From Pleomorphochaeta sp. (lineage in GTDB: Bacteria; Spirochaetota; Spirochaetia; Sphaerochaetales; Sphaerochaetaceae), in assembly GCA_028532815.1 (NCBI GenBank), contig JAQQAS010000023.1, positions 34,647 through 98,646 of the forward strand: 64,000 nucleotides of DNA, in the 5' to 3' direction. Within the stretch, counting starts at the first letter, position 1; each line of letters starts with the position of its first letter. The position numbers were made by a program, and so were the translations under genes. Below the pieces are notes generated by a model that saw only the letters and a list, made by a program, of their open reading frames with translations, ran no database searches and was not told the DNA's origin. Below, in pieces: positions 17,195-25,623 of the stretch.

Positions 17195-17807
17195 TTTTTA
17201 TAATCTTTATGAATCTAAAAATATTCCTAGACATAAAACATTTATTAGTTTTCATCATACTGACCAATATTATAAGAATTTGATTGAATCGAAATGGGGT
17301 AAGCAATTAGATGGTTATGTTTCTAAATCAGTCCAAGAAGGTGATATTGATACTTCTTTAAGTACAAATAGAATTAGACAAATTATACGTGATGATTTTA
17401 TTGCAAAAGCAACTGTTACAATAGTTCTTATTGGAAATAGCACTTGGAGACGAAAGTATGTAGATTGGGAAATTGGCTCTAGTATTAGAAAAACTAAAAA
17501 TAATCCTAGAACTGGTTTGTTAGGAATTGTTTTACCCACATATAGACCATTTTTAAATTATTATAGTATTAATAATGGTCTTAAAAATACAGAAAATGGA
17601 GGATGGTATTCTCCTTATAATATTCCACCTAGATTGTATGATAATATAAAATGTGGATTTGCAAAAATTTATTCGTGGTCAGATAATAATAATGATATTT
17701 TAGAATGGATAGATAAAGCTTTTGAGAGAAAAGATAAAATAATTCCAAATAATAGTTATGATAGTTTTGCAAATAATCGTAGTAATTATTTATCACATTG
17801 GAGCTAA
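17187..17807 (+). CDS. ThsB-like TIR protein (DUF1863/MTH538 type), copy 1
   Basis: 206 residues. The N-terminal HKTFISFHHTDQYYKNLIE (16-34) and VTIVLIGNSTWRRKYVDWEIGSSI (77-100) are typical of the TIR-like family that includes Thoeris ThsB; Glu95 in VDWEI is the expected catalytic residue. The loop GLLGIVLP and a late PPRLYDN motif also match the family. ThsB proteins sense phage and synthesise a cyclic ADP-ribose-type or related signal. The start overlaps the upstream TIR gene by 8 bp. I infer that this is one of three alternative sensors. Confidence 0.85.
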   Translation: MYNFYNLYESKNIPRHKTFISFHHTDQYYKNLIESKWGKQLDGYVSKSVQEGDIDTSLSTNRIRQIIRDDFIAKATVTIVLIGNSTWRRKYVDWEIGSSIRKTKNNPRTGLLGIVLPTYRPFLNYYSINNGLKNTENGGWYSPYNIPPRLYDNIKCGFAKIYSWSDNNNDILEWIDKAFERKDKIIPNNSYDSFANNRSNYLSHWS

Positions 17808-17809
17808 AT

Positions 17810-18364
17810 ATGTATATACAAAATTATGTAAAAAGAACAGTTTTTATTTCTCATTATAAAGATGATAGAGCTGAGGTTGATGAATTTATTAATAGATTTT
17901 CAAATGTTTTCATTCCAAAAGTCTTAGGTGCTAATGATAATGATGATTTTATAAATAGTTCAGATACCAATTATGTTATGAGTCAAATTAGAAAAAAATA
18001 TTTACAAAATAGTACAGTCACAATTGTTCTTATAGGTAGTTGTACGCATAGTCGAAGATATATTGATTGGGAAATCAAAAGTTCACTTCAGCAAGGAGAA
18101 AATATACCTAATGGATTATTAGGTATATTATTGCCAAGTCAAGGTAGTTCTGCTTATTTTCCTCCTCGATTATCTGAAAATTGGAACAAAGATGAATTGA
18201 ACTGTTATGCAAGATGTCGAGTATATCCTTCATCGGATGAGCAGTTGAGAGCTTGGATTGAAGATGCTTATCAAGCACGAAAGGAACGAATCAAATTTAT
18301 TAGAAATACTAATGATATTATGAAATATAATTCAAAATGTCTTGTTTGTAGGAGAACCCATTAA
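17810..18364 (+). CDS. ThsB-like TIR protein (DUF1863/MTH538 type), copy 2
   Basis: 184 residues from ATG 17810, with GGAG 6 nt upstream just after the previous stop; an in-frame TTG at 17798 is less likely. It shares the plan of the preceding gene: RTVFISHYKDDRAEVDEF, then VTIVLIGSCTHSRRYIDWEIKSSL with the catalytic Glu in DWE, GLLGILLP, and PPRLSEN. It is diverged enough from copy 1 to recognise a different trigger. It ends with a cysteine pair (KCLVCRRTH). It overlaps the next start by 1 bp (TAATG). Confidence 0.85.
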   Translation: MYIQNYVKRTVFISHYKDDRAEVDEFINRFSNVFIPKVLGANDNDDFINSSDTNYVMSQIRKKYLQNSTVTIVLIGSCTHSRRYIDWEIKSSLQQGENIPNGLLGILLPSQGSSAYFPPRLSENWNKDELNCYARCRVYPSSDEQLRAWIEDAYQARKERIKFIRNTNDIMKYNSKCLVCRRTH

Positions 18365-20415
18365 TGGAAATACAACATTTACCACCTCTCGCAATTCATT
18401 TTATTTGGAATATTGCAGACAATACTATTGTAGATAAAATCTTAGATCATATTAAAATTAACTTTGCCCGAAATGTAGAGTTTCCATATTCAAGAGGTTT
18501 GAATATTCCTTTATTTTTTTATAATTCAAATAATCCAATTGAACCTCCAAAAGATTATCCAACTCTACAAGCTGAAAAAGATATTATCTATGTTTTTACT
18601 AGCATAAACACCTTGATAAATAATAAATTTTTGACTTATCTCAATCATTTACCATCGAATAAAAATTTTATATATATACCAATTGCCTTAGATTGTAATG
18701 CCTTAAACCATTCTGAATATGCATCTGTTTTACATAAAAAAAACTTTATCAGAGTTTATGAGATAGGGTTTGATGATATGGATAAAATATTATTAACATT
18801 TTCTCATGAACTTTATAGATGGGGGTTTAGAGATCTGAATAATAATGAGCCGAGTAAAAATACTTCAATTAAATTATTTTTAAGTCATTGCAAAATTGGT
18901 GAAAGAGGGAAATCCGTTGCTCTAAAAATTAAAGACTATTTAAATAATACTAATATGAACAGCTTTTTTGATGCGACAGAAATCTCTCCAGGAATTGCAT
19001 TTGATAAGGATATTGAAAATAATTTGAAAGATGCTACAATATTAGCGATTGAAAGTGATGATTATTATTCTCGATATTGGTGTCAAAAAGAAATATTAGT
19101 TGCTAAACAAGAAAATAGACCAATTTTAGTAATTGATTGTTTGGATAGTTTTGAAGATAGAATATTTCCATTTGGAGCAAATGTACCCTGTGTGTCTACA
19201 AATAAACATGGACCGATATCTGATAAGAGTATAATTGTTATTTTGTTATCAGCTATTTTAGAAACAATTCGTAATAATTATTCTTTAAAGCTTTTACAAT
19301 ATTATAAATATAATAAATGGATTGATTCAGATTGTGTTCTTCTTTCAAGGCCTCCCGAAGCAATTCAAATTAAATCTTGGAATGATAAAGGACTTAAAAA
19401 ATTTTGTTATCCTGAGCCCCCATTATATCGGGATGAACTAGATTTTTTTATTCCAGAGGATATAAAAGTTTTTACACCACTATGGGACAAGGAGTCTTCT
19501 TGTGATTCATTTGATAATTTAAGAATTGGTATATCTATTTCAGATTTTTCAATATCAAGATATTCTAAATTTCATATGAATTCTGAATCTTTAAAACGAT
19601 TATCCCAAGATGTTGCGAGACATTTAATTTCTAGACAAGCAAAGATAGTTTATGGTGGAGATCTTAGAAAGGACGGATTTACGAGGTATATTTTAGATGA
19701 AGCTTTGGTAGTAAAAAACAGGATGCAATGTATAGATAGTTTACAACAAGATAAATATAAGAAATATGTTGAAAATCATTTAGCTTGGCCAATTTATGTT
19801 GATCTCAATAGTGAAATTAAATTATTTTATGGGGACTATAATTTAGTCTTAGATACAGTTGAAGAAGAAATTCCGGATGATATTATAGACTTAGTTGATA
19901 TAAAAAATTTTCTAAGTCCAAATTCACTTGAAAATCGGTACATTTGGTCTAGATCTCTGACTCATATGCGAGAAAGGATAATTGATTCTACTGATTATAG
20001 AATATGTGCTGGCGGAAAGTTAAATAATTACAAAGGGAAAATGCCTGGCGTTTTAGAAGAAATTATTCTCGCTATTAAAAAAGATAAACCATTATTTCTA
20101 TTAGGGGCATATGGAGGAGTGGTTAAAGAGGTTTGCAAAACTATATTAAATAAGTCTATTACAGAGCCATTAACAGAAAAGTGGCAAAATGAGCATAATG
20201 TGGATTATTGTAATTTACAAATTAAAGCTTCTTTCAATAATAATAATGCAGATTATGAAAATATCAAAAATATTTTGGAAACATTAAGTATTCAGAATTT
20301 AGCAAAAAATGTTGGATTAACTCTACTAGAATATAAAAGGCTTATGAATTCTCCATTTTCTGATGAATGTATTCATTTAATATTAAAAGGGATACAAAAT
20401 AAAATAAATAATTGA
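18364..20415 (+). CDS. Large TIR-SLOG protein, candidate effector of a Thoeris-like system
   Basis: 683 residues in three parts. Residues 1-165 form an unnamed alpha/beta domain (IHFIWNIADNT, DIIYVFTSINTLINNKF) with a TIR-like look. Residues 168-305 are a TIR domain (IKLFLSHCKIGERGKS, SFFDATEISPG, DDYYSRYWCQKEIL) with Glu243 as the probable catalytic residue. Residues 386-595 are a SLOG domain: LRIGISISDF, AKIVYGGDLRKDGFT (427-440), RICAGGKLNNYKGKMPGV (546-563), PLFLLGAYGGV (576-586). SLOG domains bind nucleotide-derived signals; in Thoeris ThsA a SLOG domain senses the TIR-made signal and switches on a SIR2 NADase. Here a TIR would replace SIR2. Last gene of the operon. Function is inferred. 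Confidence 0.82.
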   Translation: MEIQHLPPLAIHFIWNIADNTIVDKILDHIKINFARNVEFPYSRGLNIPLFFYNSNNPIEPPKDYPTLQAEKDIIYVFTSINTLINNKFLTYLNHLPSNKNFIYIPIALDCNALNHSEYASVLHKKNFIRVYEIGFDDMDKILLTFSHELYRWGFRDLNNNEPSKNTSIKLFLSHCKIGERGKSVALKIKDYLNNTNMNSFFDATEISPGIAFDKDIENNLKDATILAIESDDYYSRYWCQKEILVAKQENRPILVIDCLDSFEDRIFPFGANVPCVSTNKHGPISDKSIIVILLSAILETIRNNYSLKLLQYYKYNKWIDSDCVLLSRPPEAIQIKSWNDKGLKKFCYPEPPLYRDELDFFIPEDIKVFTPLWDKESSCDSFDNLRIGISISDFSISRYSKFHMNSESLKRLSQDVARHLISRQAKIVYGGDLRKDGFTRYILDEALVVKNRMQCIDSLQQDKYKKYVENHLAWPIYVDLNSEIKLFYGDYNLVLDTVEEEIPDDIIDLVDIKNFLSPNSLENRYIWSRSLTHMRERIIDSTDYRICAGGKLNNYKGKMPGVLEEIILAIKKDKPLFLLGAYGGVVKEVCKTILNKSITEPLTEKWQNEHNVDYCNLQIKASFNNNNADYENIKNILETLSIQNLAKNVGLTLLEYKRLMNSPFSDECIHLILKGIQNKINN

Positions 20416-20527
20416 TAATTATTAAATATCTAATAAACTTTTATGTGTAAGAGTTTCTTATATGATAATTAATCAACATTTAATAAGGTAATTGGTTTTA
20501 TCATTTTAAATAAATATTATAATTTTA

Positions 20528-20641
20528 GCTTTGAAACATCAGAGAATAGCGTTTTCATTATTATTAGCTTTGCATAATGCACAAAAAATCGGTTACGAAG
20601 AAATCTTATTATATAATCAAAATATTTCAAATGAGGCTTGA
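20528..20641 (+). other. Short open fragment, possible gene remnant
   Basis: The plus strand is open for 37 codons (ALKHQRIAFSLLLALHNAQK onward to SNEA, then TGA), with an amphipathic, protein-like composition and no start codon or ribosome site. It may be the tail of a lost gene. The family was not recognised. The terminator overlaps its end. Confidence 0.3.
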
Positions 20642-20659
20642 TTAGTAAGCCTCATTTGA
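20627..20659. terminator. Bidirectional-type hairpin terminator
   Basis: Perfect 13-bp stem (TCAAATGAGGCTT / AAGCCTCATTTGA) with a 7-nt loop, between the convergent TIR operon and the alcohol dehydrogenase gene. The minus-strand side continues into an A/T-rich tract with TATTTT, so it most clearly ends the alcohol dehydrogenase transcript. Confidence 0.75.
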
Positions 20660-20704
20660 ATAAAAATATAGAATTATTTTTTAATTTTGATATATTAATT
20701 TTTA

Positions 20705-21874
20705 TTATACTCTAGCTAAATTTAAAATTTCTATGATTTTACTTTTATCAAGTGGTACATAATGTCCAACAGTATCTGTTCCATTAGAAGTTGCTCTAAG
20801 TGCCATATCCTCAAAATATCTGTTATCAATATCAAATTCTTTTAATGAAGTACGTAGGTTTAAAGATTTAAAGAAATTTTCAAAACAAGAAGATAATTTA
20901 AATGCCATCTCAGTTAAAGAATAATCATGGTAATCAATATTAAAAACTCTATTTGCTAACTGAGCTAATTTTTCTGGTTTTATGTCAGCCATATATTTAG
21001 TCCAGGCAACTAAAATAACTGCCATGCCTTCACCATGGGTTATATTATATTGGGCACTAAGTTCATGTTCTATTCGATGCGAACCCCAATCTGATATTCG
21101 TCCTGTATCTAATAAATTGTTATGAGCTATAGAAGCAAGCCATTGAACTTCCGCTCTAGCATCATAGTTTTTGGGATTCTTCATTATTCTTTCACTGTTT
21201 ATGAGCAAGGCTTTTATTGCACCTTCAATTAAAAAATCTGTTGTATCTACTTTTTTAGTTGTTGTGAAATATCTTTCTAATAAATGAGAGAGAATGTCAG
21301 CTAAACCACAAGAAGTTTGGTATGCAGGGAGATCTAAGGTAAATTCCGGATTCATTATTGCAAATTTAGGAATAATTCTATCATCTTCAAATCCCATTTT
21401 TGATAATCCATTAGAAATAATTGTTGCATTTGAAGTTTCACTACCACTGGCAGGAATTGTGCTAATTACACCAATTGGAAGAACCTTTTCAACAAAAGTT
21501 TTACCTTCAAAGAAATCCCAAACATCGCCATCGTATGGAATTCCCATTGCAACAGCTTTTGCTGTATCTATTGAACTTCCGCCTCCTACCGCTAATATAA
21601 AATCTACTGAGTCTTTACGTCCGACTTTTATTAATTCTCTGACTAGTTCAACTTTTGGGTTGGGAACTACATTGCCACATTCTAAAAATTTTATAGAATT
21701 TGCGTTGCACGCTTGCTTTACCGTGTCATAGATTCCTAAGGTTTTGATAAAATCACCACTATAGACCATTAATAGTGATTTAACATTCAATTGTTTTATT
21801 AAAGTTTCAATTTCCTTTTCGGTTCCACGACCGAAAATAATCTTTGCGGGATTATGATATCTGAAATTAATCAT
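20705..21874 (-). CDS. Iron-containing alcohol dehydrogenase (butanol dehydrogenase/YqhD type)
   Basis: 389 residues of the group III metal-dependent ADH family. NAD(P)-binding signature DFILAVGGGSSIDTAKAVAMG (90-110); metal region DILSHLLERYF near 192 and a His-rich stretch around 270 (SHRIEHELSAQYNITHGEGMAV) supplying iron or zinc ligands. It probably reduces the aldehyde released by the class II aldolase of the divergent operon (2-methylthioacetaldehyde or acetaldehyde) to the alcohol. It starts 1 bp after the DeoR stop codon, so the two are co-transcribed. Confidence 0.88.
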   Translation of the reverse strand: MINFRYHNPAKIIFGRGTEKEIETLIKQLNVKSLLMVYSGDFIKTLGIYDTVKQACNANSIKFLECGNVVPNPKVELVRELIKVGRKDSVDFILAVGGGSSIDTAKAVAMGIPYDGDVWDFFEGKTFVEKVLPIGVISTIPASGSETSNATIISNGLSKMGFEDDRIIPKFAIMNPEFTLDLPAYQTSCGLADILSHLLERYFTTTKKVDTTDFLIEGAIKALLINSERIMKNPKNYDARAEVQWLASIAHNNLLDTGRISDWGSHRIEHELSAQYNITHGEGMAVILVAWTKYMADIKPEKLAQLANRVFNIDYHDYSLTEMAFKLSSCFENFFKSLNLRTSLKEFDIDNRYFEDMALRATSNGTDTVGHYVPLDKSKIIEILNLARV

Positions 21875-21875
21875 T

Positions 21876-22673
21876 TTATTCTTTTTGCTCCTTTTTGCTT
21901 TGAATTTTATCTGAATAACTTAATGAAATTTTCTTTGAACTACTGTATTGTTCCCATTCTTTGGAAAGTTTTCGATCAGTAATTATTGTTTTTATTTTAG
22001 AAAAATCAGAAATAACAAACGGGGAATGGCTACTGAATTTTGTATGATCAGCTATTAGGAAAGCCTCTCTGGACTGATTAATCATTTCTCTGCGAATAGC
22101 AGCCGCTTCTACACTATTATCTGTAAGTCCAAATTCAAACTCAATTGAAGGGCAACTAATAAATGCTTTATTAACAACGTAGTTTTTTATAGCAGATGTT
22201 GTTTGTTCTCCTTGGAAAGCTCTGTTGGTTAAGTTTAAATAACCTCCGAGTCCAATAATCCTTTCATCTTCATTTTTTTGGTAGCAATTAATTATATCTA
22301 TAGAATTGGTAATTATAGTAATAGCTTTCTTTTCTTTAATAATAAATTCAGCCAATTTTTTACAAGTTGAACTTGAATCTAAGAAAATAGTATCGCCCTC
22401 ATCAATAAGTTTAATTGCTAGTTCGGCAATTTTAGATTTTTCTTCATTGAAGAATGTGTTACGAAGTGAAACAGGAACACTTTTATCAAATTTGTCTGGA
22501 AGGTAGGCTCCTCCATATATTTTTTTTGCAAATCCAAGTTCCTCAAGTTCAACTAAATCGCGACGAATCGTTTCTGAGCTACAATCAAGTTTGTTGCAAA
22601 GATCAGAAATTAATACTGTTCCTTCATTTATTAAAATTTCTTTAATTATATTTTGTCTGTTTCTTTTTAACAT
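21876..22673 (-). CDS. DeoR-family transcriptional repressor
   Basis: 265 residues. N-terminal winged HTH (1-60: IIKEILINEGTVLISDLCNKLDCSSETIRRDLVELEELG, then KIYGGAYL) and the C-terminal DeoR sensor domain with the sugar-phosphate loop (IFLDSSSTCKKLAEFI, 115-130) and EAFLIADHTKF. DeoR proteins sense phosphorylated sugars; here the likely effector is methylthioribose- or methylthioribulose-1-phosphate. Repeats near the promoter of the divergent nhaC operon are candidate binding sites. Confidence 0.9.
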   Translation of the reverse strand: MLKRNRQNIIKEILINEGTVLISDLCNKLDCSSETIRRDLVELEELGFAKKIYGGAYLPDKFDKSVPVSLRNTFFNEEKSKIAELAIKLIDEGDTIFLDSSSTCKKLAEFIIKEKKAITIITNSIDIINCYQKNEDERIIGLGGYLNLTNRAFQGEQTTSAIKNYVVNKAFISCPSIEFEFGLTDNSVEAAAIRREMINQSREAFLIADHTKFSSHSPFVISDFSKIKTIITDRKLSKEWEQYSSSKKISLSYSDKIQSKKEQKE

Positions 22674-22722
22674 TGAGTTTTATACTCCTTAATTTTCTTA
22701 AGTATATATTTAAATACCACAA

Positions 22723-22871
22723 AACTCAACATAAATAATAAAGTTTTTTTCAAATAATCTTTGTAAATTAGCTTGTATTTGTGTATTTGATTGGTTTGAT
22801 GTAAAATTGTTAGGAAAAAAAAATAAAATTTGTTTTGACTTGTGTGGTTTTATGTTGTATTATGTTGAATT
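22723..22871 (+). promoter_or_regulatory. Sigma-70 promoter with DeoR operator-like repeats
   Basis: TTGACT at 22835-22840 and TATTAT at 22858-22863 are exactly 17 bp apart, a strong promoter for the rightward operon. TTATGTTG-type repeats overlap it: one in the spacer (about 22850-22857), one running through the -10 (TTATGTTGAATT, 22860-22871), and an inverted copy (AACTCAACATAA, 22723-22734) near the DeoR start. The layout suits repression with looping. Confidence 0.65.
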
Positions 22872-22975
22872 GTCTGGGATGGTAGCTACCCAATCCAAAT
22901 TGTCCATTTACAAAAACTTAAATGGAGTTTGTATTTTTAATCTCTTTTATAAGAGAAACATTAGGAGGGACATTT

Positions 22976-24307
22976 ATGTCTATAAAGGATACTAAAAAGA
23001 GTGAAGGAAGTTTTATTGGTTTACTTCCATTGATTATTTTCTTGGTTTTGTATGTATCAGTAGGACTTATTAGTGGTAGTTTCGATAATATACCACTTGC
23101 AATTGGTATTTCATTTGCTTGTATTATAGCTTTCATTCTTCCAAAAAAAGGTGACACTGAAACAACTTTTAACGACAAAGTTACTATATTTTGCAAAGGT
23201 GGGGGAGAAAATACTTTAATATTGATGGTTATCATATACCTACTTGCTGGGGCTTTTTACGGTGTAGCAAATAGTATGCATGCTGTTGATTCAATGGTTA
23301 ATTTTGGATTATCAATTCTTCCAGGTAGAATGATACTTCCAGGTTTATTTCTTATCGCCTGTTTGGTAAGTTTTTCTATGGGTACTTCAATGGGAACTGT
23401 TTCAGCATTAATTCCTATTGGTATAGGTATAGCAGCTAAAATCGATGTTAATGTTGCACTTGTTTGTGGTGTTGTAGTAGGTGGCGCTATGTTTGGAGAT
23501 AATCTTTCATTTATTTCTGATACTACAATTGCAGCTACTAGAATGGAAGAAGTAGAAATGAAGGACAAGTTTAAAGCTAACATACTAATGGTTTTACCAG
23601 CAGTTATATTGAATGTGATTTTATTAGCTTTTACACCTATTAAAATGAATGCAACAGAAGTCGCTTATGAATATAGTTTTGTAAATATTATCCCTTATAT
23701 TTTAATAATTATTTTTTCTTTAGTAGGTTTGAATGTTCTGAAAGTAATGCTAATTGGAATTGTAAGTGGTGTTGTTATTGGTTTGATTCATGGTGATTTC
23801 ACACTTCTAGGATCACTTGGAGTGGTACATACCGGAATGACGTGGATGGAAGATATGGCTTTGATTGCTGTACTAGTAGGTGGTTTAGTAGCCCTAATGC
23901 AATATCTTGGTGGAATTGATTGGTTATTACATGCTCTTACAAGAAAAACTAAAACTAGACGTGGTGGTGAATTAGCTATTGCTTCATTGGTTAGTTTGTT
24001 AGATATTGCAACAACAAATAATACAATTTCAATTATTGCTGCTGGTCCTATTGCTCGTGATATTTCAGATGATATGGGAATTGATAGACGTAGAGCAGCT
24101 AGTATTTTAGACCTTTTCTCTTCAGCTTTTAATGGTTTATCTCCATATGCTGGTCAATTGTTAGTAGCTGGTGCGATGGCTAAAATTTCTCCTGTAACAA
24201 TTATTCCTTATGTTTGGTATTGCTTAATGATGATTGTATTTGGATTTGTATTTATCATGATTGGTTGGCCTAATAAAGCTTTTTTTGACAAAAAGAAAGT
24301 TGCATAA
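22976..24307 (+). CDS. NhaC-family transporter
   Basis: 443 residues from ATG 22976 (AGGAGGG 8 nt upstream; an upstream in-frame ATG at 22922 has no ribosome site). About 10-12 hydrophobic segments are visible. The NhaC signature is present: SMGTSMGTVSALIPIGIGIAAKIDVNVALVCGVVVGGAMFGDNLSFISDTTIAATR (about 140-195). Family members exchange sodium and protons or take up organic solutes. First in an operon with MtnK and MtnA, it may import 5-methylthioribose or 5-deoxyribose; that is inferred from position. Confidence 0.88.
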   Translation: MSIKDTKKSEGSFIGLLPLIIFLVLYVSVGLISGSFDNIPLAIGISFACIIAFILPKKGDTETTFNDKVTIFCKGGGENTLILMVIIYLLAGAFYGVANSMHAVDSMVNFGLSILPGRMILPGLFLIACLVSFSMGTSMGTVSALIPIGIGIAAKIDVNVALVCGVVVGGAMFGDNLSFISDTTIAATRMEEVEMKDKFKANILMVLPAVILNVILLAFTPIKMNATEVAYEYSFVNIIPYILIIIFSLVGLNVLKVMLIGIVSGVVIGLIHGDFTLLGSLGVVHTGMTWMEDMALIAVLVGGLVALMQYLGGIDWLLHALTRKTKTRRGGELAIASLVSLLDIATTNNTISIIAAGPIARDISDDMGIDRRRAASILDLFSSAFNGLSPYAGQLLVAGAMAKISPVTIIPYVWYCLMMIVFGFVFIMIGWPNKAFFDKKKVA

Positions 24308-24347
24308 TTGAATTGTAAAGTACAAAAAGAAATTAAGAGGTATTAAA

Positions 24348-25556
24348 ATGGAAGAAAAGTATTCAAATCATTATTTGATGAATTTAGAGGAAATTAAGGC
24401 ATCAACAGTTGAACTTGCTCATTTTTTTGAACCAGGAACAAATCTTAGTTGCCAAGAAATAAGTGATGGAAATATTAATTATGTTTATATTGTCAAAGAT
24501 GTCGATACAGGTAATTCTTTAGTAGTAAAACAAGCTGATAAATTTGTTCGCTCATCTGGTAGACCTCTTAATCTTGATCATAACAAGATTGAAGCTATGA
24601 TATTGTCTATGGAGGGAGCTTATGCTCCTTCTATGGTACCTAAAATTTATCATTATGATGAAACAATGTGTGCTTTATATATGGAAGATATTTCTGACTA
24701 TAAAAATCTTAGAAAAGAATTATTAATGGGGAAGACTTTTCCTAAATTTGCTGAGGATATATCGACTTTTTTAGTTGACACGTTACTACCTACTACAGAT
24801 TTATGTCTTGATAGATCAACAAAGAAAAAACGTGTCAAACAATTTATAAATATTGACTTGTGTGATATTTCTGAAGACTTAGTTTTTACGGAACCTTATT
24901 ATAATTATAAAAATCGAAATATTATTACTAAAGGTAATGAAGAGTTTGTAGAAAAGCGTCTTTACAAAAATGAGAGTTTAAAAGCAGAAGTTGGTGTTTT
25001 ATTAAATGAATTCATGAATAATGCACAGGCATTGATTCATGGAGATTTACATTCTGGTTCAATTTTCATTAATGAAAATGGATTAAAAGTAATAGATCCT
25101 GAATTCGCTTTTTATGGTCCAATTGGATATGATGTTGGAAATGTAATAGGTAATTTATTTTTTTCTTGGGTAAATGTTCTCTATAACAAAAAAGAAAATG
25201 AAAAATTTGTTATTTGGGTGAAGAGTGCAATTGAAGATATTATATCATTAACAAAACAAAAATTTGAAATTAAATTTGATGAAATTGTCTCTTTACCATT
25301 ATATAACTCAATTTTTAAAGAACAATATATAAATAAAATTATAGCTGATTCTTTTGGGTATGCTGGAACTGAAATAATTAGACGTGTTGTTGGAGATTCT
25401 AAAGTTCAAGAATTAGATGATGTTACAGATTTATCTAAGAAAATTCCTATGGAACGCGCATTGATTATGATGGGTAGTAATTTAATACAAAATCGATTTT
25501 TTTATAAATCAGGTTCTGAAATTGTTAAATTGTTTAGTGAGATAATAGGAAATTAG
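24348..25556 (+). CDS. mtnK: S-methyl-5-thioribose kinase (MtnK-like)
   Basis: 402 residues of the MTR-kinase/APH fold. Motifs are ISDGNINYVYIVKD at the start of the nucleotide fold, SLVVKQADKFVR with the ATP-contact Lys, LIHGDLHSGSIFIN (231-244) with the catalytic Asp, and VIDPEFAFYGPIGYDVGN with the metal-binding DPE. These are close to canonical MtnK. It phosphorylates 5-methylthioribose (or 5-deoxyribose, as DrdK does) at C1. The next gene encodes the isomerase that uses this product. Confidence 0.92.
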   Translation: MEEKYSNHYLMNLEEIKASTVELAHFFEPGTNLSCQEISDGNINYVYIVKDVDTGNSLVVKQADKFVRSSGRPLNLDHNKIEAMILSMEGAYAPSMVPKIYHYDETMCALYMEDISDYKNLRKELLMGKTFPKFAEDISTFLVDTLLPTTDLCLDRSTKKKRVKQFINIDLCDISEDLVFTEPYYNYKNRNIITKGNEEFVEKRLYKNESLKAEVGVLLNEFMNNAQALIHGDLHSGSIFINENGLKVIDPEFAFYGPIGYDVGNVIGNLFFSWVNVLYNKKENEKFVIWVKSAIEDIISLTKQKFEIKFDEIVSLPLYNSIFKEQYINKIIADSFGYAGTEIIRRVVGDSKVQELDDVTDLSKKIPMERALIMMGSNLIQNRFFYKSGSEIVKLFSEIIGN

Positions 25557-25623
25557 TGTAAATAAGAAAGTTATTTTTGCTATTAAAATTAAATTTATTA
25601 TTAAAAAATACTGGAGAGTATAA

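Noticed and set aside
21294..21731. Plus-strand 145-codon frame inside the alcohol dehydrogenase gene
   Set aside because: It is a shadow of a clear iron-ADH gene carrying all family motifs on the minus strand.
22922..22975. Longer start for the NhaC-family protein at 22922
   Set aside because: The extra 18 residues lack a ribosome site; AGGAGGG lies correctly before ATG 22976.
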